A DNA stretch of 6,530 bases from Methanobacterium sp. UBA8 (GTDB taxonomy: Archaea > Methanobacteriota > Methanobacteria > Methanobacteriales > Methanobacteriaceae). The stretch spans positions 28,787 through 35,316 of the forward strand of contig DADN01000036.1 of NCBI GenBank assembly GCA_002509665.1, written 5' to 3'. This document shows, piece after piece, positions 1 through 6,528 of this stretch (within the stretch, counting starts at the first letter, position 1; the number at the start of each line of letters is the position of its first letter). The notes under the pieces were generated by a model. That model was not told the origin of the DNA and did not search any database. It saw only the letters and a list, made by a program, of their open reading frames with translations. The position numbers and the translations under genes were made by a program.

Positions 1-1
1 G

Positions 2-175
2 GTAAATCGAGCACGTGACTCCCATACAGTAACAAGCGTTAACAGATTATTCAACAGCGGTATTATAAGATTTGGAGGTCATTACACGGTTACTTTCACT
101 AAAACAGGTATGTATCGTTACTACTGTACATTACATCCAACAACCATGAGGGGTATAGTAGTAGTTCACAGATAA
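2..175 (+). CDS. Cupredoxin (type 1 blue-copper) domain protein, 3' end only
   Basis: The window opens inside this gene. The reading frame starting at base 2 gives 57 residues and ends at TAA 173-175. The visible part is the C-terminal half of a plastocyanin/azurin-like beta barrel. It has an upstream histidine in SHTVTS (visible residue 8), a strand pattern around YTVTF, and then the copper-ligand loop YYCTLHPTTMRG, with Cys42, His45 and Met49, closing in the beta strand GIVVVH. A His plus Cys-x2-His-x3-Met set is the classic type 1 copper site. The spacing between the last His and Met varies in the family (two in amicyanin, four in plastocyanin), so three is acceptable. Such proteins are usually exported electron carriers or copper-binding domains, but any signal peptide or anchor lies outside the window. 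The domain call is firm; the partner and role in a methanogen are unknown. Confidence 0.85.
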   Translation, partial: VNRARDSHTVTSVNRLFNSGIIRFGGHYTVTFTKTGMYRYYCTLHPTTMRGIVVVHR

Positions 176-289
176 AAAGTTAATAGATCACATAAGATCA
201 AAAATCAAGAAATATGGGGTTGGCGAAACAGAGATCTGTCGTGCCCTAATTTTTAATTTTGAGGCCTAGAATTATCAATTTTAAAGGCA

Positions 290-309
290 GCATTTTATTC
301 TTATTTTTT
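290..309 (+). terminator. Possible oligo-T terminator of the cupredoxin gene
   Basis: T-rich DNA about 115 bases after the cupredoxin stop ends in a run of six T at 304-309. A weak GCCT/AGGC pairing lies just upstream, between about 263 and 288. Archaeal RNA polymerase stops at oligo-T tracts with little need for a hairpin. The distance from the stop codon and the AT-rich background keep this tentative. Confidence 0.25.
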
Positions 310-406
310 AATAGATTATATGATGATACCTTTTAATTTTGTAATAAAAATGAAATGCAAATCAGATCTACAATATTAGTACGGTTAAATTTAAAATAAT
401 TTATGT

Positions 407-438
407 AAAAAATAGTTAGAATAAAGTAAATTTATTCT
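407..438 (-). terminator. Hairpin plus T6 terminator at the end of rubrerythrin
   Basis: A perfect 8-base inverted repeat, AGAATAAA at 418-425 and TTTATTCT at 431-438, has a 5-base loop and overlaps the rubrerythrin stop codon at 432-434. Read on the - strand it is followed five bases later by six T (407-412). This is the layout of an intrinsic terminator, although the stem is AT-rich and weak. The T run alone may be enough in an archaeon. Confidence 0.4.
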
Positions 439-923
439 ATTTTTGTAAATTCCTTTTTAGGTGCGCCGCAGATCGGGCATATTTCAGGTGCTTCTTTTTC
501 TACGGTGTTTCCACAGTAATTACATATGTAATAAACTGTTTCTATATTGTTTCCAATGTTTTTAAGCGCATTTTCATAAAGGTCAGCGTGAATTTCTTCT
601 ACTTTGTTTGCAACATCAAAGCTCCAGAGAGCAGCTTCGTTATTTTCTTCTTTGGCTACTTTTATCATTGCAGGATACATTTCTTTAAATTCAGCTACTT
701 CTCCTGCTATTGCTTCTTTGAGGTTTTCTTCAGTACTTTTTATTCCTTTAAGAACTTTAAGGTGGTTGTGAGCATGTACGGTCTCTGCTGCTGCTGCAGC
801 TCTAAATAATCTTGCAATCTGGAAAAATCCTTCTTCGTCTGCTTTTTTAGCAAATGCCAGATATTTTCTGTTTGCCTGGGATTCACCTGCAAAAGCTTCT
901 TTTAAATTTTCAGTAGTACTCAT
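432..923 (-). CDS. rbr: Rubrerythrin
   Basis: Rubrerythrin is a cytoplasmic non-haem iron peroxidase that reduces hydrogen peroxide to water, fed with electrons from rubredoxin or a similar donor; it protects strict anaerobes from oxygen. The 163-residue protein has the full two-domain layout. Residues 1-125 are a ferritin-like four-helix bundle with the expected diiron ligands: Glu14, Glu47 with His50 (ExxH), Glu75 and Glu78 (GExxE), and Glu109 with His112 (ExxH). Residues 130-163 are a rubredoxin-like domain with Cys134-x2-Cys137 and Cys149-x2-Cys152 for one Fe(SCys)4 site. Nothing essential is missing and the length is only slightly below the 190 or so of the Desulfovibrio protein. The ATG at 921-923 is supported by GGAGG seven bases upstream. 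It lies 301 bases from the histone gene and is probably transcribed alone. Confidence 0.96.
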   Translation of the reverse strand: MSTTENLKEAFAGESQANRKYLAFAKKADEEGFFQIARLFRAAAAAETVHAHNHLKVLKGIKSTEENLKEAIAGEVAEFKEMYPAMIKVAKEENNEAALWSFDVANKVEEIHADLYENALKNIGNNIETVYYICNYCGNTVEKEAPEICPICGAPKKEFTKIE

Positions 924-930
924 ATAACGG

Positions 931-935
931 CCTCC
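931..935 (-). promoter_or_regulatory. Ribosome binding site of rubrerythrin
   Basis: On the - strand the sequence GGAGG stands seven bases before the ATG. It matches the archaeal 16S anti-Shine-Dalgarno end and fixes the start codon. Confidence 0.8.
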
Positions 936-967
936 GTTAATTAGTTTAATATCAAGCTTTTATTTGG

Positions 968-989
968 TTCAATAAATATTTATTTTTTT
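968..989 (-). promoter_or_regulatory. Putative TATA box of rubrerythrin
   Basis: Reading the - strand, an AT-only stretch with core AAATATTTAT (plus-strand 973-983) lies about 50 bases before the start codon. Transcription would then begin near 950, giving a leader of about 27 bases that includes the ribosome binding site. The spacing fits an archaeal promoter, but the background is so AT-rich that a chance match is possible. Confidence 0.4.
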
Positions 990-1189
990 CGACAATTAAA
1001 AAAATATCTTGATTATCTGTGCTAAAAATAGAATACTCACGGATATTAAATTTTTATGTAATATATGACTATTTAGTGGCATAATTTGTATTTTATTAAT
1101 GTAATAACTTTTAAAAGTCAAAATAAAATTATTGTACTAATCAAAAATCAATTTATGGTTTTAAAAATTATTGAATAAATTAAACTAAG

Positions 1190-1217
1190 AAAAAAAATAT
1201 TTCGAAATAATAAAAAA
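1190..1217 (-). terminator. Oligo-T terminator of the histone gene
   Basis: Just after the histone stop codon the - strand has T6 (1212-1217), then the perfect 12-base palindrome TATTTCGAAATA (1198-1209), then T8 (1190-1197). Two T tracts around a small hairpin make a convincing archaeal terminator for a highly expressed gene. Confidence 0.5.
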
Positions 1218-1224
1218 GGAAAAC

Positions 1225-1432
<208 letters not shown>

Positions 1433-1435
1433 ATT

Positions 1436-1443
1436 TCACCTCC
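1436..1443 (-). promoter_or_regulatory. Strong ribosome binding site of the histone
   Basis: GGAGGTGA on the - strand lies four bases before the ATG at 1429-1431. It is a near-ideal Shine-Dalgarno sequence and rejects the longer 87-codon reading that begins at 1488. Confidence 0.85.
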
Positions 1444-1536
1444 TAATTTAGGTTTACATCTATAACATTTAAACTTATCGATTTTCATAGTGTTTTTGGC
1501 TATGGGTAACTCTGTACTGTTTCAATAAATGTGCTT

Positions 1537-1550
1537 GATATATATGTAAA
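1537..1550 (-). promoter_or_regulatory. Putative TATA box of the histone gene
   Basis: Reading the - strand, TTTACATATATATC is the best TATA-like element upstream of the histone. A start about 25 bases on (near 1515) would give a leader of roughly 80 bases, long for an archaeal mRNA. A weaker AT-rich element near 1465-1475 could instead give a short leader, so the assignment is uncertain. Confidence 0.45.
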
Positions 1551-1585
1551 ATCCTCAGCATGACACATCATTAATAGAATAGTGT

Positions 1586-1597
1586 AGTTCATGAACT
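1586..1597. promoter_or_regulatory. 12-base palindrome upstream of the histone promoter
   Basis: AGTTCATGAACT is a perfect palindrome about 40 bases upstream (relative to the histone) of the putative TATA box. The size and position suit a dimeric transcription factor site. It could also relate to the end of the secreted-protein gene or be chance, since no second copy is visible in the window. Confidence 0.25.
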
Positions 1598-1675
1598 TTG
1601 AATATGTGCCTCAACTTGTAATGTGACATAACATTGGGGGATAGATGATAGTTTCTGACATTTGAAATTTTATAC

Positions 1676-1708
1676 AAAAAGTTAAAAGTAGTAAAAAGAA
1701 TAATTAAA
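1676..1708 (-). terminator. Possible oligo-T terminator of the secreted-protein gene
   Basis: Within 35 bases of the stop codon the - strand has two runs of five T (1693-1697 and 1676-1680) in T-rich DNA. There is no clear hairpin. This is compatible with archaeal oligo-T termination. Confidence 0.3.
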
Positions 1709-1709
1709 A

Positions 1710-2117
1710 TTATTTGAGCTTTTTATAGAATTTAGAGAATTTATGGGTTATTTTAGTTTTAACAGTACCCATCATAGACATTAATCGGGGTATATTGTAC
1801 ATTATTATTTCGCCCGGTTTTTTGGGGGGAATACCGCTTGTACTGATGGTCTTCAGTTTTTCAATGCCTTGTTTTTGTTTTTTATAGTGGTAGTCTCCAG
1901 GTTCCTTAGAGCGTTCATCTGATAACTTCGTCTTATTGGTAAAATTTACAGCAGTAAAATCACTAGTTCCAACAATAGGGTAATTCATTGAAGTTTCAGT
2001 TGTAACCACCGGGCTATGGCCTTCTGGACTGAAATTTACCGCAGACACTGCCCCAGTAAGCGTAGCCATTGAAAAAATTAAAGCTATTACAAAAGCTATT
2101 ACTTTATTTTTATACAT
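1710..2117 (-). CDS. Small lysine-rich secreted protein of unknown function
   Basis: I do not recognise this 135-residue protein. It begins with a clear Sec signal peptide: a short basic start (MYKNK), a hydrophobic core at about 6-20, and a likely signal peptidase site after Val-Ser-Ala26. The mature part, about 109 residues, has no membrane segment and no cysteine. It has three possible N-glycosylation sequons (Asn28-Phe-Ser, Asn58-Phe-Thr, Asn61-Lys-Thr), a short repeat of AVNF at 26-29 and 56-59, a Pro/Lys patch (GIPPKKPGE, 95-103) and a strongly basic C-terminal tail (last 16 residues with seven Lys and one His). This suggests an extracellular or cell-wall-associated protein, possibly binding an anionic surface; that is inference. 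A weak AGGAT lies eight bases before the ATG, and a good TATA-like box lies about 50 bases upstream, so it appears to be an expressed single gene. Confidence 0.75.
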   Translation of the reverse strand: MYKNKVIAFVIALIFSMATLTGAVSAVNFSPEGHSPVVTTETSMNYPIVGTSDFTAVNFTNKTKLSDERSKEPGDYHYKKQKQGIEKLKTISTSGIPPKKPGEIIMYNIPRLMSMMGTVKTKITHKFSKFYKKLK

Positions 2118-2563
2118 GGTTTCATATCCTATTCAAATTAGTATAGATTATATTTATTTTAAGTATATATAATAATTATTAAGAATAATTTACTATTTTG
2201 CCCCTATTTGAAAAAAAATAAAAAGTAGCCATTTATAGTCCTAATTTTGCAGTGCCATAAATTATGATATCCATAACATTTAATAATAAAATGGAAGGGT
2301 GAAGCAGCACCACAGATATTAATATTATCCAACTTTTTTCATAAATTTGCCCTTCAATTCTTAAGAAAATAAATCTAATAGTTTCTTTAGCTGTAGCCCC
2401 CAAGAACCAAACATGTTTCCAATAGGTGTAGCAAATAATTTTTTATGCGGTTCAATGACACAAAAGTAATGCCTGTTCCGCGAATAGGATAGCGATCATC
2501 CTTAATTGCACCGTATGTGATCTATATTTTTTAATCGGTGGCAGTTTATCTCCTGAAAACAAA
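2118..2563. other. Intergenic region downstream of the ATPase
   Basis: This 446-base stretch has no gene I can support. Its left end holds the secreted-protein promoter. A - strand T-rich tract (T5 at 2220-2224 and T8 at 2211-2218) could end transcripts from the ATPase. The right part, from about 2430, is richer in G and C and resembles the ATPase gene in composition more than its AT-rich left part does. Two overlapping - strand frames of about 44 codons lie between about 2361 and 2530; they may be remnants of a broken gene or chance. Confidence 0.5.
2161..2173 (-). promoter_or_regulatory. Putative TATA box of the secreted-protein gene
   Basis: Reading the - strand, ATTATATATACTT sits about 50 bases before the ATG at 2117, placing transcription start near 2142 with a leader of about 25 bases. 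It is one of the best TATA-like elements in the window. Confidence 0.5.
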
Positions 2564-3874
2564 TCAAGATAGATCAACAGCCCCCAGCAGTGAATCGATG
2601 AACTGCTGTGCTGTACGCCCTGACATTCCACCATGGCGCATTTCCCATTTACTTGCTTCTGATCTCAGTTCTTCATCCGTCAGCTTGATTTCAGGGTATC
2701 GCCTTGCAAGGGCGGTGACGATGTTGAAGTATTCTTTTCTCATAGGCTTGAAATAAGCGATGGTCACTCCGAACCGCTCTGCTAGGGATAGTTTTTCCTG
2801 CATTGTATCTGAACGGTGCAGTTCATCCTCCGACATATCCGAACGGTCGCTCCATGTTTCACGGATCAAATGGCGTCTGTTGGATGTTGCATAGATCAAT
2901 ACGTTTTCAGGTTTTGTCTCCAATCCGCCTTCCATAACTGCTTTCAAATATTTATACTCGATTTCGAATTCTTCAAAGGACAGGTCGTCCATATAAATGA
3001 TAAATCGATAGTTCCTGTTTTTTATTGCTGAAATAACCTTGGGTAGTTCCTTGAATTCATGTTTGTAGACTTCGATCATACGGAGGCCGCGGCTGTAATA
3101 TTGATTTAAGATTGCCTTTATGCTTGCAGATTTGCCTGTGCCTGCATCGCCGTAGAGAAGGACATTGTTTGCCCTGCGCCCTTCAACGAACGCTTCCGTA
3201 TTCTGTACGAGTTCTTTCTTCTGAGATTCATAACCGACTAAATCGTCCAGCAGGATATCACTGGTTGCCGTGATTGGGCAAAGAATTCCAGACTTATCAT
3301 CAGTTGAAATACGGAAAGCTTTATTCAACCCAAATTTTCCAACACCATATGTTTTGTAAAAACCTGTAATGATTTGATACAGCTCAGCGTCATCTTTAGC
3401 CTGTTCAACAGCACAGCTGAGCTGCTGAACCTTTTCGCTCACACCTTTGTTGAAAATCTGTTCACTTTTCACAACAGCCTCATAATTTGTGATAATCGTA
3501 AAGCAGTCAATATCCAGTTTTTTTTCCATCTCGGAAAAGTCGTAGTCGAACAACTGTTTGAAGATGCAGAAATCGCTCCTGGCGAATTTATTTACAGTAC
3601 CTACACTCGCTCCAATTTTTTCCGAAACAAGTGTAAATGGGTTTTCAGTCATGGCCAAAACAAAAGCCAGATAATTGTGCCACAGATTTTTGTCAAAGCC
3701 GTAACGCGTTGAAATGTCAAGCAGGCGGTTGATTTCGATATAAATATCTGTAATCAGATCTTCTTTCTCGTAGTCGCCTGATGCAAACTGCTGGCAAATA
3801 TTGGATAATCTAAACAAGATGCTGTTTTTGTCGATATTTTTGTAAATCACCAATTTGGATGTCAAACGATACAT
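2564..3874 (-). CDS. DUF815/COG2607-type AAA+ ATPase
   Basis: This 436-residue protein is a predicted cytoplasmic AAA+ ATPase of the DUF815 (COG2607) family, whose cellular role is not established. Residues 1-200 are a helical, poorly conserved N-terminal region. The ATPase core follows a typical lead-in ([14 protein letters not shown], 209-222). It has Walker A GDAGTGKS at 242-249 (Lys248), Walker [13 protein letters not shown] at 291-302 (Asp296, Asp297), and sensor 1 in YATSNRRH at 328-335 (Asn332). A probable arginine finger is Arg367 in LAERFG, and sensor 2 is Arg420 in [11 protein letters not shown]. All catalytic motifs are intact and the C-terminus is where the family normally ends. 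The ATG at 3874 has AAGAGG seven bases upstream. The gene is flanked by spacers of 446 and 268 bases, so no partner is visible. Its DNA is more GC-rich than its neighbours and the family is common in Firmicutes, which suggests horizontal transfer. Confidence 0.9.
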   Translation of the reverse strand: MYRLTSKLVIYKNIDKNSILFRLSNICQQFASGDYEKEDLITDIYIEINRLLDISTRYGFDKNLWHNYLAFVLAMTENPFTLVSEKIGASVGTVNKFARSDFCIFKQLFDYDFSEMEKKLDIDCFTIITNYEAVVKSEQIFNKGVSEKVQQLSCAVEQAKDDAELYQIITGFYKTYGVGKFGLNKAFRISTDDKSGILCPITATSDILLDDLVGYESQKKELVQNTEAFVEGRRANNVLLYGDAGTGKSASIKAILNQYYSRGLRMIEVYKHEFKELPKVISAIKNRNYRFIIYMDDLSFEEFEIEYKYLKAVMEGGLETKPENVLIYATSNRRHLIRETWSDRSDMSEDELHRSDTMQEKLSLAERFGVTIAYFKPMRKEYFNIVTALARRYPEIKLTDEELRSEASKWEMRHGGMSGRTAQQFIDSLLGAVDLS

Positions 3875-4142
3875 TTTATTGCCTCTTAATAAACTATTTT
3901 AGCCCCTTTAAATTTTGATGGTTATAGAAATGTTATGGCTGCTTATTTTTTCTATTTTTAATATTAGTTTAGGGGGATTGTAAAAGTGAAGTTTAAATTT
4001 TTTGAAATTTTAGTTCTTTATATTATCTATTTAACATAATAGACTTTAATTTATACAGTTAAAATTGTATGGTGGGAAATTGATAAATTAAAATAGTTAT
4101 TGCTAAACCATCACATCATGGACATTGTGGAATAAGCATTAA

Positions 4143-4661
4143 TCACTTTCTGAGTTTTAAATTTATATTTTCCTTTTCTGCGAGTTTTTGAATTATAATT
4201 TTAAATGATTTTGGTTTGTTTTCTGTGACATCTTCAATTTCTTCTAAGGCTTGTTTTAGTGATTCAATACTCATAAGAGCTGCTGCTAAACAATAAAGAC
4301 TCATGCTTCGTCCAGAATTATATTTTTCCAACATTAACTCAAGAAGTTCCTGTCTCTCTACTTCTTCTTTTAAGAACTTATTAATTCCAGCTTCTTTAAT
4401 TTTAGTAAGATTAGAAAGGCATTTGTGATGTGTAACAAAACTATCTCCACCAAACCATGCATCAAATCTTTCGCATGGGAAATCACTGCAATCTGCACAG
4501 GTCTCATAATTCCTCTTCATTACACAACATCTAAAAATTGAACAGTATGAACAATGACCATCTGGCCCGCAGCCTAAACATCTGGATTTTGCTTTTGATT
4601 GAAACCGCGGGCATAATCCGCAAGATATGCCGCAACATCCTATTAAATGGTGTTCTTTCAT
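4143..4661 (-). CDS. Cysteine-rich DUF3795 family protein
   Basis: The 172-residue protein matches the DUF3795 family, small cysteine-rich proteins found in many anaerobic bacteria and archaea with no established function. The family signature CGISCGLCPRF is at residues 10-20. Fourteen cysteines lie in the first 81 residues (9, 10, 14, 17, 28, 31, 37, 40, 45, 46, 55, 58, 63, 81), many as CxxC pairs, followed by the typical aromatic stretch CERFDAWFGGDSF. This suggests binding of zinc or iron-sulfur clusters; that is inference. Residues 85-172 are charged and helical, with one further cysteine (Cys124), no signal peptide and no membrane segment, so it is probably cytoplasmic. The ATG at 4661 lacks a clear Shine-Dalgarno sequence. 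A TATA-like box about 35 bases upstream predicts a very short leader, which fits leaderless or near-leaderless translation. It is divergent from cofH, with no operon partner. Confidence 0.88.
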   Translation of the reverse strand: MKEHHLIGCCGISCGLCPRFQSKAKSRCLGCGPDGHCSYCSIFRCCVMKRNYETCADCSDFPCERFDAWFGGDSFVTHHKCLSNLTKIKEAGINKFLKEEVERQELLELMLEKYNSGRSMSLYCLAAALMSIESLKQALEEIEDVTENKPKSFKIIIQKLAEKENINLKLRK

Positions 4662-4689
4662 AATATTCTTTTTCCAATTTAAATATAAA

Positions 4690-4699
4690 TATTTTATAT
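4690..4699 (-). promoter_or_regulatory. Putative TATA box of the DUF3795 gene
   Basis: Reading the - strand, ATATAAAATA lies about 35 bases before the ATG at 4661. Transcription would start near 4669, giving a leader of under ten bases. The surrounding AT block (about 4678-4699) is also TATA-like on the + strand and could serve the small ORF at 4717. Confidence 0.4.
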
Positions 4700-4716
4700 G
4701 TATGATTTAATATCTC

Positions 4717-4839
4717 ATGGAAAAGTATTCATTATTAAAATCTATTTTTGAAAAATTAATATTATCTAATGAATTGGGTATTCCAAGATTTTATTCCATC
4801 CTTATGGATTTAATTCATATTAGATTCAGTTTAGAATAA
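4717..4839 (+). CDS. Possible 40-residue small protein, unrecognised
   Basis: An ATG at 4717-4719 opens a 40-codon frame ending in TAA at 4837-4839. The peptide starts MEKYSLLKSIFEKLIL and ends LMDLIHIRFSLE; it would be helical and amphipathic, with no cysteine or known motif. In DNA this AT-rich, 40 codons without a stop is mildly unusual. No Shine-Dalgarno sequence precedes it, but the AT block at about 4678-4699 would start a nearly leaderless transcript. It lies in the same frame as cofH, separated by TAA and then TAG. It may be a real small protein, decayed sequence or chance; I lean only slightly toward interest. Confidence 0.22.
   Translation: MEKYSLLKSIFEKLILSNELGIPRFYSILMDLIHIRFSLE
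4765..4824. repeat. Imperfect inverted repeat between DUF3795 and cofH
   Basis: TCTAATGAATT at 4765-4775 pairs with AATTCATATTAGA at 4812-4824 except for two extra bases. A smaller hairpin, TCCAT and ATGGA around CCTT, lies inside it. The pair could form an RNA or DNA hairpin, but it lies within the possible 40-codon ORF and in AT-rich DNA, so it may mean nothing. Confidence 0.25.
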
Positions 4840-4905
4840 AACTAGATATGTAAAAAGCATAAATCATTAAATTGTGTCCAAACATGGAGTTATATAGTCC
4901 ATTAC

Positions 4906-6120
4906 ATGATTGTAGAATTAATTTCAGGTGCCAAACAAGTATATGAAATCATTGAAATTTTACCACCAAAACTTTTAAAAAAGTTAACCGGAATATGCAA
5001 TTGTATGTTTGACACCATGAACATCGATCCTCAGATAAAAAAAATACTTGAAAAATCTTTTGATGACGAAATTTCAAAGGATGAAGCAGAAAAACTAATG
5101 AAAGTTAAGGGAAGAGAACTTCAAGCTTTAATTTTCACTGCAGACCTACTCAGGGAAGAGCTGGCTGGAGACAAAGTAACTTATATTCAAAACTGGAACA
5201 TCAACTTCACTGATATTTGCTCTGGAACATGTGGTTTCTGCGCGTTTAAAAAAGATGAAAATGATAAAGACGCTTATTTTTTAGAGATTGATGAAGTGGT
5301 TCGAAGAACAAAAAATGCTGCAGATGAAGGTGCAATTGAAGTTTGCATACAGGGAGGACTGCACCCAGATATAGATGCTTATTTTTATGAGGATATTCTT
5401 TTGAATGTCAAAAAAGAAGTCCCAAATGTTCATGTACATGCTTTTTCTCCAATGGAGATATTTTATGGGTCTAAAAAAGCAGAACTTGAGGTAGAAGACA
5501 CGCTCAAGATGTTGAAAAAGGCAGGGCTTGGTTCAATGCCTGGAACTGCTGCTGAAATATTAAGCGATGATATACGGGATATTATATGCCCTGGAAAGTT
5601 AAGCACAGCAGAGTGGATCGATGTCATCGAAACAGCCCATAATACTGGTGTTCCAACAACATGTACAATGATGTACGGCCATGTTGAAAATATACATCAC
5701 AGAATTGAACACCTTGAGATTTTAAGGAACATACAGAAAAAAACAGGAGGGTTTACAGAATTCGTTCCTTTAACATTCATGCACAAAAATGCCCCTATTT
5801 TCAGAAGTGGAATTTCAAGCCCTGGAACAACAGGAGCAGACGATTTAAGGCTCTATGCAGTTTCAAGGTTAATGTTTGGTGACCTGCTTAAAAATATACA
5901 GGCTTCATGGGTGAAACTCGGATTTAAATTTGCTCAGTTCTGTCTTATGTCCGGTGCAAACGACCTTGGAGGTACTTTAGGTGAAGAAAGCATATCTAAG
6001 TCTGCAGGGGCAGCTTATGGAGAATCTACTCCTCCAAGTGAACTGGAAAGAACAATAAAAGATATTGGAAGGGTTCCAGCTCGAAGGAATACTCTTTACA
6101 CTGAAATAGAGGAAATATAA
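4906..6120 (+). CDS. cofH: F420 biosynthesis radical SAM enzyme CofH (FO synthase subunit 2)
   Basis: CofH is the radical SAM enzyme that joins the 4-hydroxybenzyl part of tyrosine to 5-amino-6-ribitylaminouracil; CofG then closes the ring to give FO, the deazaflavin of coenzyme F420. F420 is the main hydride carrier of methanogenesis. In the 404-codon reading, the [4Fe-4S] motif is Cys105-x3-Cys109-x2-Cys112 (CSGTCGFC). Further family marks are CIQGGLHPD (147-155), [10 protein letters not shown] (176-185), [13 protein letters not shown] (207-219), [11 protein letters not shown] (249-259) and the C-terminal [18 protein letters not shown] (352-369). CofG is not in the window, as is common in archaea where the two are separate genes. 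The start is uncertain: ATG 4906 gives 37 residues before [14 protein letters not shown], where family members usually begin, so ATG 5017 (367 residues) or 5005 may be true. None has a good ribosome binding site; GGAG at 4886 is too far from 4906. Confidence 0.93.
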   Translation: MIVELISGAKQVYEIIEILPPKLLKKLTGICNCMFDTMNIDPQIKKILEKSFDDEISKDEAEKLMKVKGRELQALIFTADLLREELAGDKVTYIQNWNINFTDICSGTCGFCAFKKDENDKDAYFLEIDEVVRRTKNAADEGAIEVCIQGGLHPDIDAYFYEDILLNVKKEVPNVHVHAFSPMEIFYGSKKAELEVEDTLKMLKKAGLGSMPGTAAEILSDDIRDIICPGKLSTAEWIDVIETAHNTGVPTTCTMMYGHVENIHHRIEHLEILRNIQKKTGGFTEFVPLTFMHKNAPIFRSGISSPGTTGADDLRLYAVSRLMFGDLLKNIQASWVKLGFKFAQFCLMSGANDLGGTLGEESISKSAGAAYGESTPPSELERTIKDIGRVPARRNTLYTEIEEI

Positions 6121-6130
6121 AATATTTAAT

Positions 6131-6163
6131 AAAATTTTCTATTTTTAATTTTTAAAGATTTTT
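6131..6163 (+). terminator. Oligo-T terminator after cofH
   Basis: Starting about 15 bases after the cofH stop, the + strand has T4 (6135-6138) and three runs of T5 (6142-6146, 6149-6153, 6159-6163). Serial oligo-T tracts without a hairpin are the usual archaeal terminator. The spacer separates two convergent genes, and A-rich parts near 6115-6135 may end the opposite transcript. Confidence 0.5.
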
Positions 6164-6177
6164 AGGGATTCTATTTA

Positions 6178-6528
6178 CTATTTTTTCCTTACTATTATTT
6201 CATCCCCATCTTTACACTTTTTAAAGAGTTCTAAATTCTCTGTTATTTTCCCGAAATTATTCACTTCAGAAACAGGCTGTGACTTGCCGTAAAATATACA
6301 AAAAGCAGGTCCTGGCGGCCAGTAACATATATCTCCTTCCTCTGTGGTTTTTGATGGGTTTTCATAGTCTAATTCAAGTGTCATGTCAAAATATACTTCT
6401 TCTAGATATGTATGTGCGGTTCCAGGGAGTGGTAATATTTCATATAATTTCCGGGCAGTCTCAGGGTTCCTATCATCTAATTTTCCAGTAGCCTTACCTT
6501 TTCCAACTATTTCTATTTCAATTTCCAT
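6178..6528 (-). CDS. Cyclophilin-like fold protein (TM1367 type)
   Basis: The 116-residue protein matches the small cyclophilin-like family typified by Thermotoga TM1367 (Pfam Cyclophil_like). It has an all-beta cyclophilin barrel but is not known to be an active prolyl isomerase, and the function is unsettled. Visible marks are the starting strand MEIEIEIVGKGKATGKL, ETARKLYEILPLPGTAHTY (23-41), EVYFDM (44-49) and the signature GDICYWPPGPAFCIFYG at 65-81. The protein ends in DGDEIIVRKK. No signal peptide or membrane segment is seen, so it is probably cytoplasmic. The length is near the family norm, so the ATG at 6526-6528 is likely right. Only two bases lie upstream in the window, however, so the ribosome binding site and promoter cannot be seen and a slightly earlier start cannot be excluded. 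It converges with cofH. Confidence 0.85.
   Translation of the reverse strand: MEIEIEIVGKGKATGKLDDRNPETARKLYEILPLPGTAHTYLEEVYFDMTLELDYENPSKTTEEGDICYWPPGPAFCIFYGKSQPVSEVNNFGKITENLELFKKCKDGDEIIVRKK

Larger units (their letters stand above)
924..1224. other. Intergenic region, rubrerythrin to histone
   Basis: This 301-base AT-rich spacer has no supportable gene on either strand. Its left end carries the rubrerythrin ribosome binding site and putative TATA box. Its right end carries the histone terminator tract. I see no repeats, tRNA-like sequence or structured RNA in the middle part. Confidence 0.6.

Noticed and set aside
588..809. A + strand 73-codon frame opposite rubrerythrin
   Set aside because: It is rich in Phe and Cys only because it is the complement of a Glu/Lys/Ala-rich helical protein.
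2452..2634. A 60-codon - strand frame ending at 2452
   Set aside because: It begins inside the ATPase gene in another frame and resembles no known protein; only its last part overlaps the possible decayed region.
2538..3712. Three + strand frames opposite the ATPase (2538-2756, 2816-3031, 3374-3712)
   Set aside because: They are antisense shadows of an intact, motif-complete ATPase and have no ribosome binding site or recognisable content.
2390..3910. TAGCCCC present on both sides of the ATPase as a possible insertion repeat
   Set aside because: Only seven bases match and no target duplication, attachment site or integrase is visible, so chance is more likely.
3875..4142. Spacer upstream of the ATPase searched for genes, tRNA or repeats
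   Set aside because: It is AT-rich with several vague TATA-like stretches and no frame, structure or repeat I could support.
6279..6491. A + strand 70-codon frame opposite the cyclophilin-like gene
   Set aside because: It lies wholly within a recognisable gene on the other strand.
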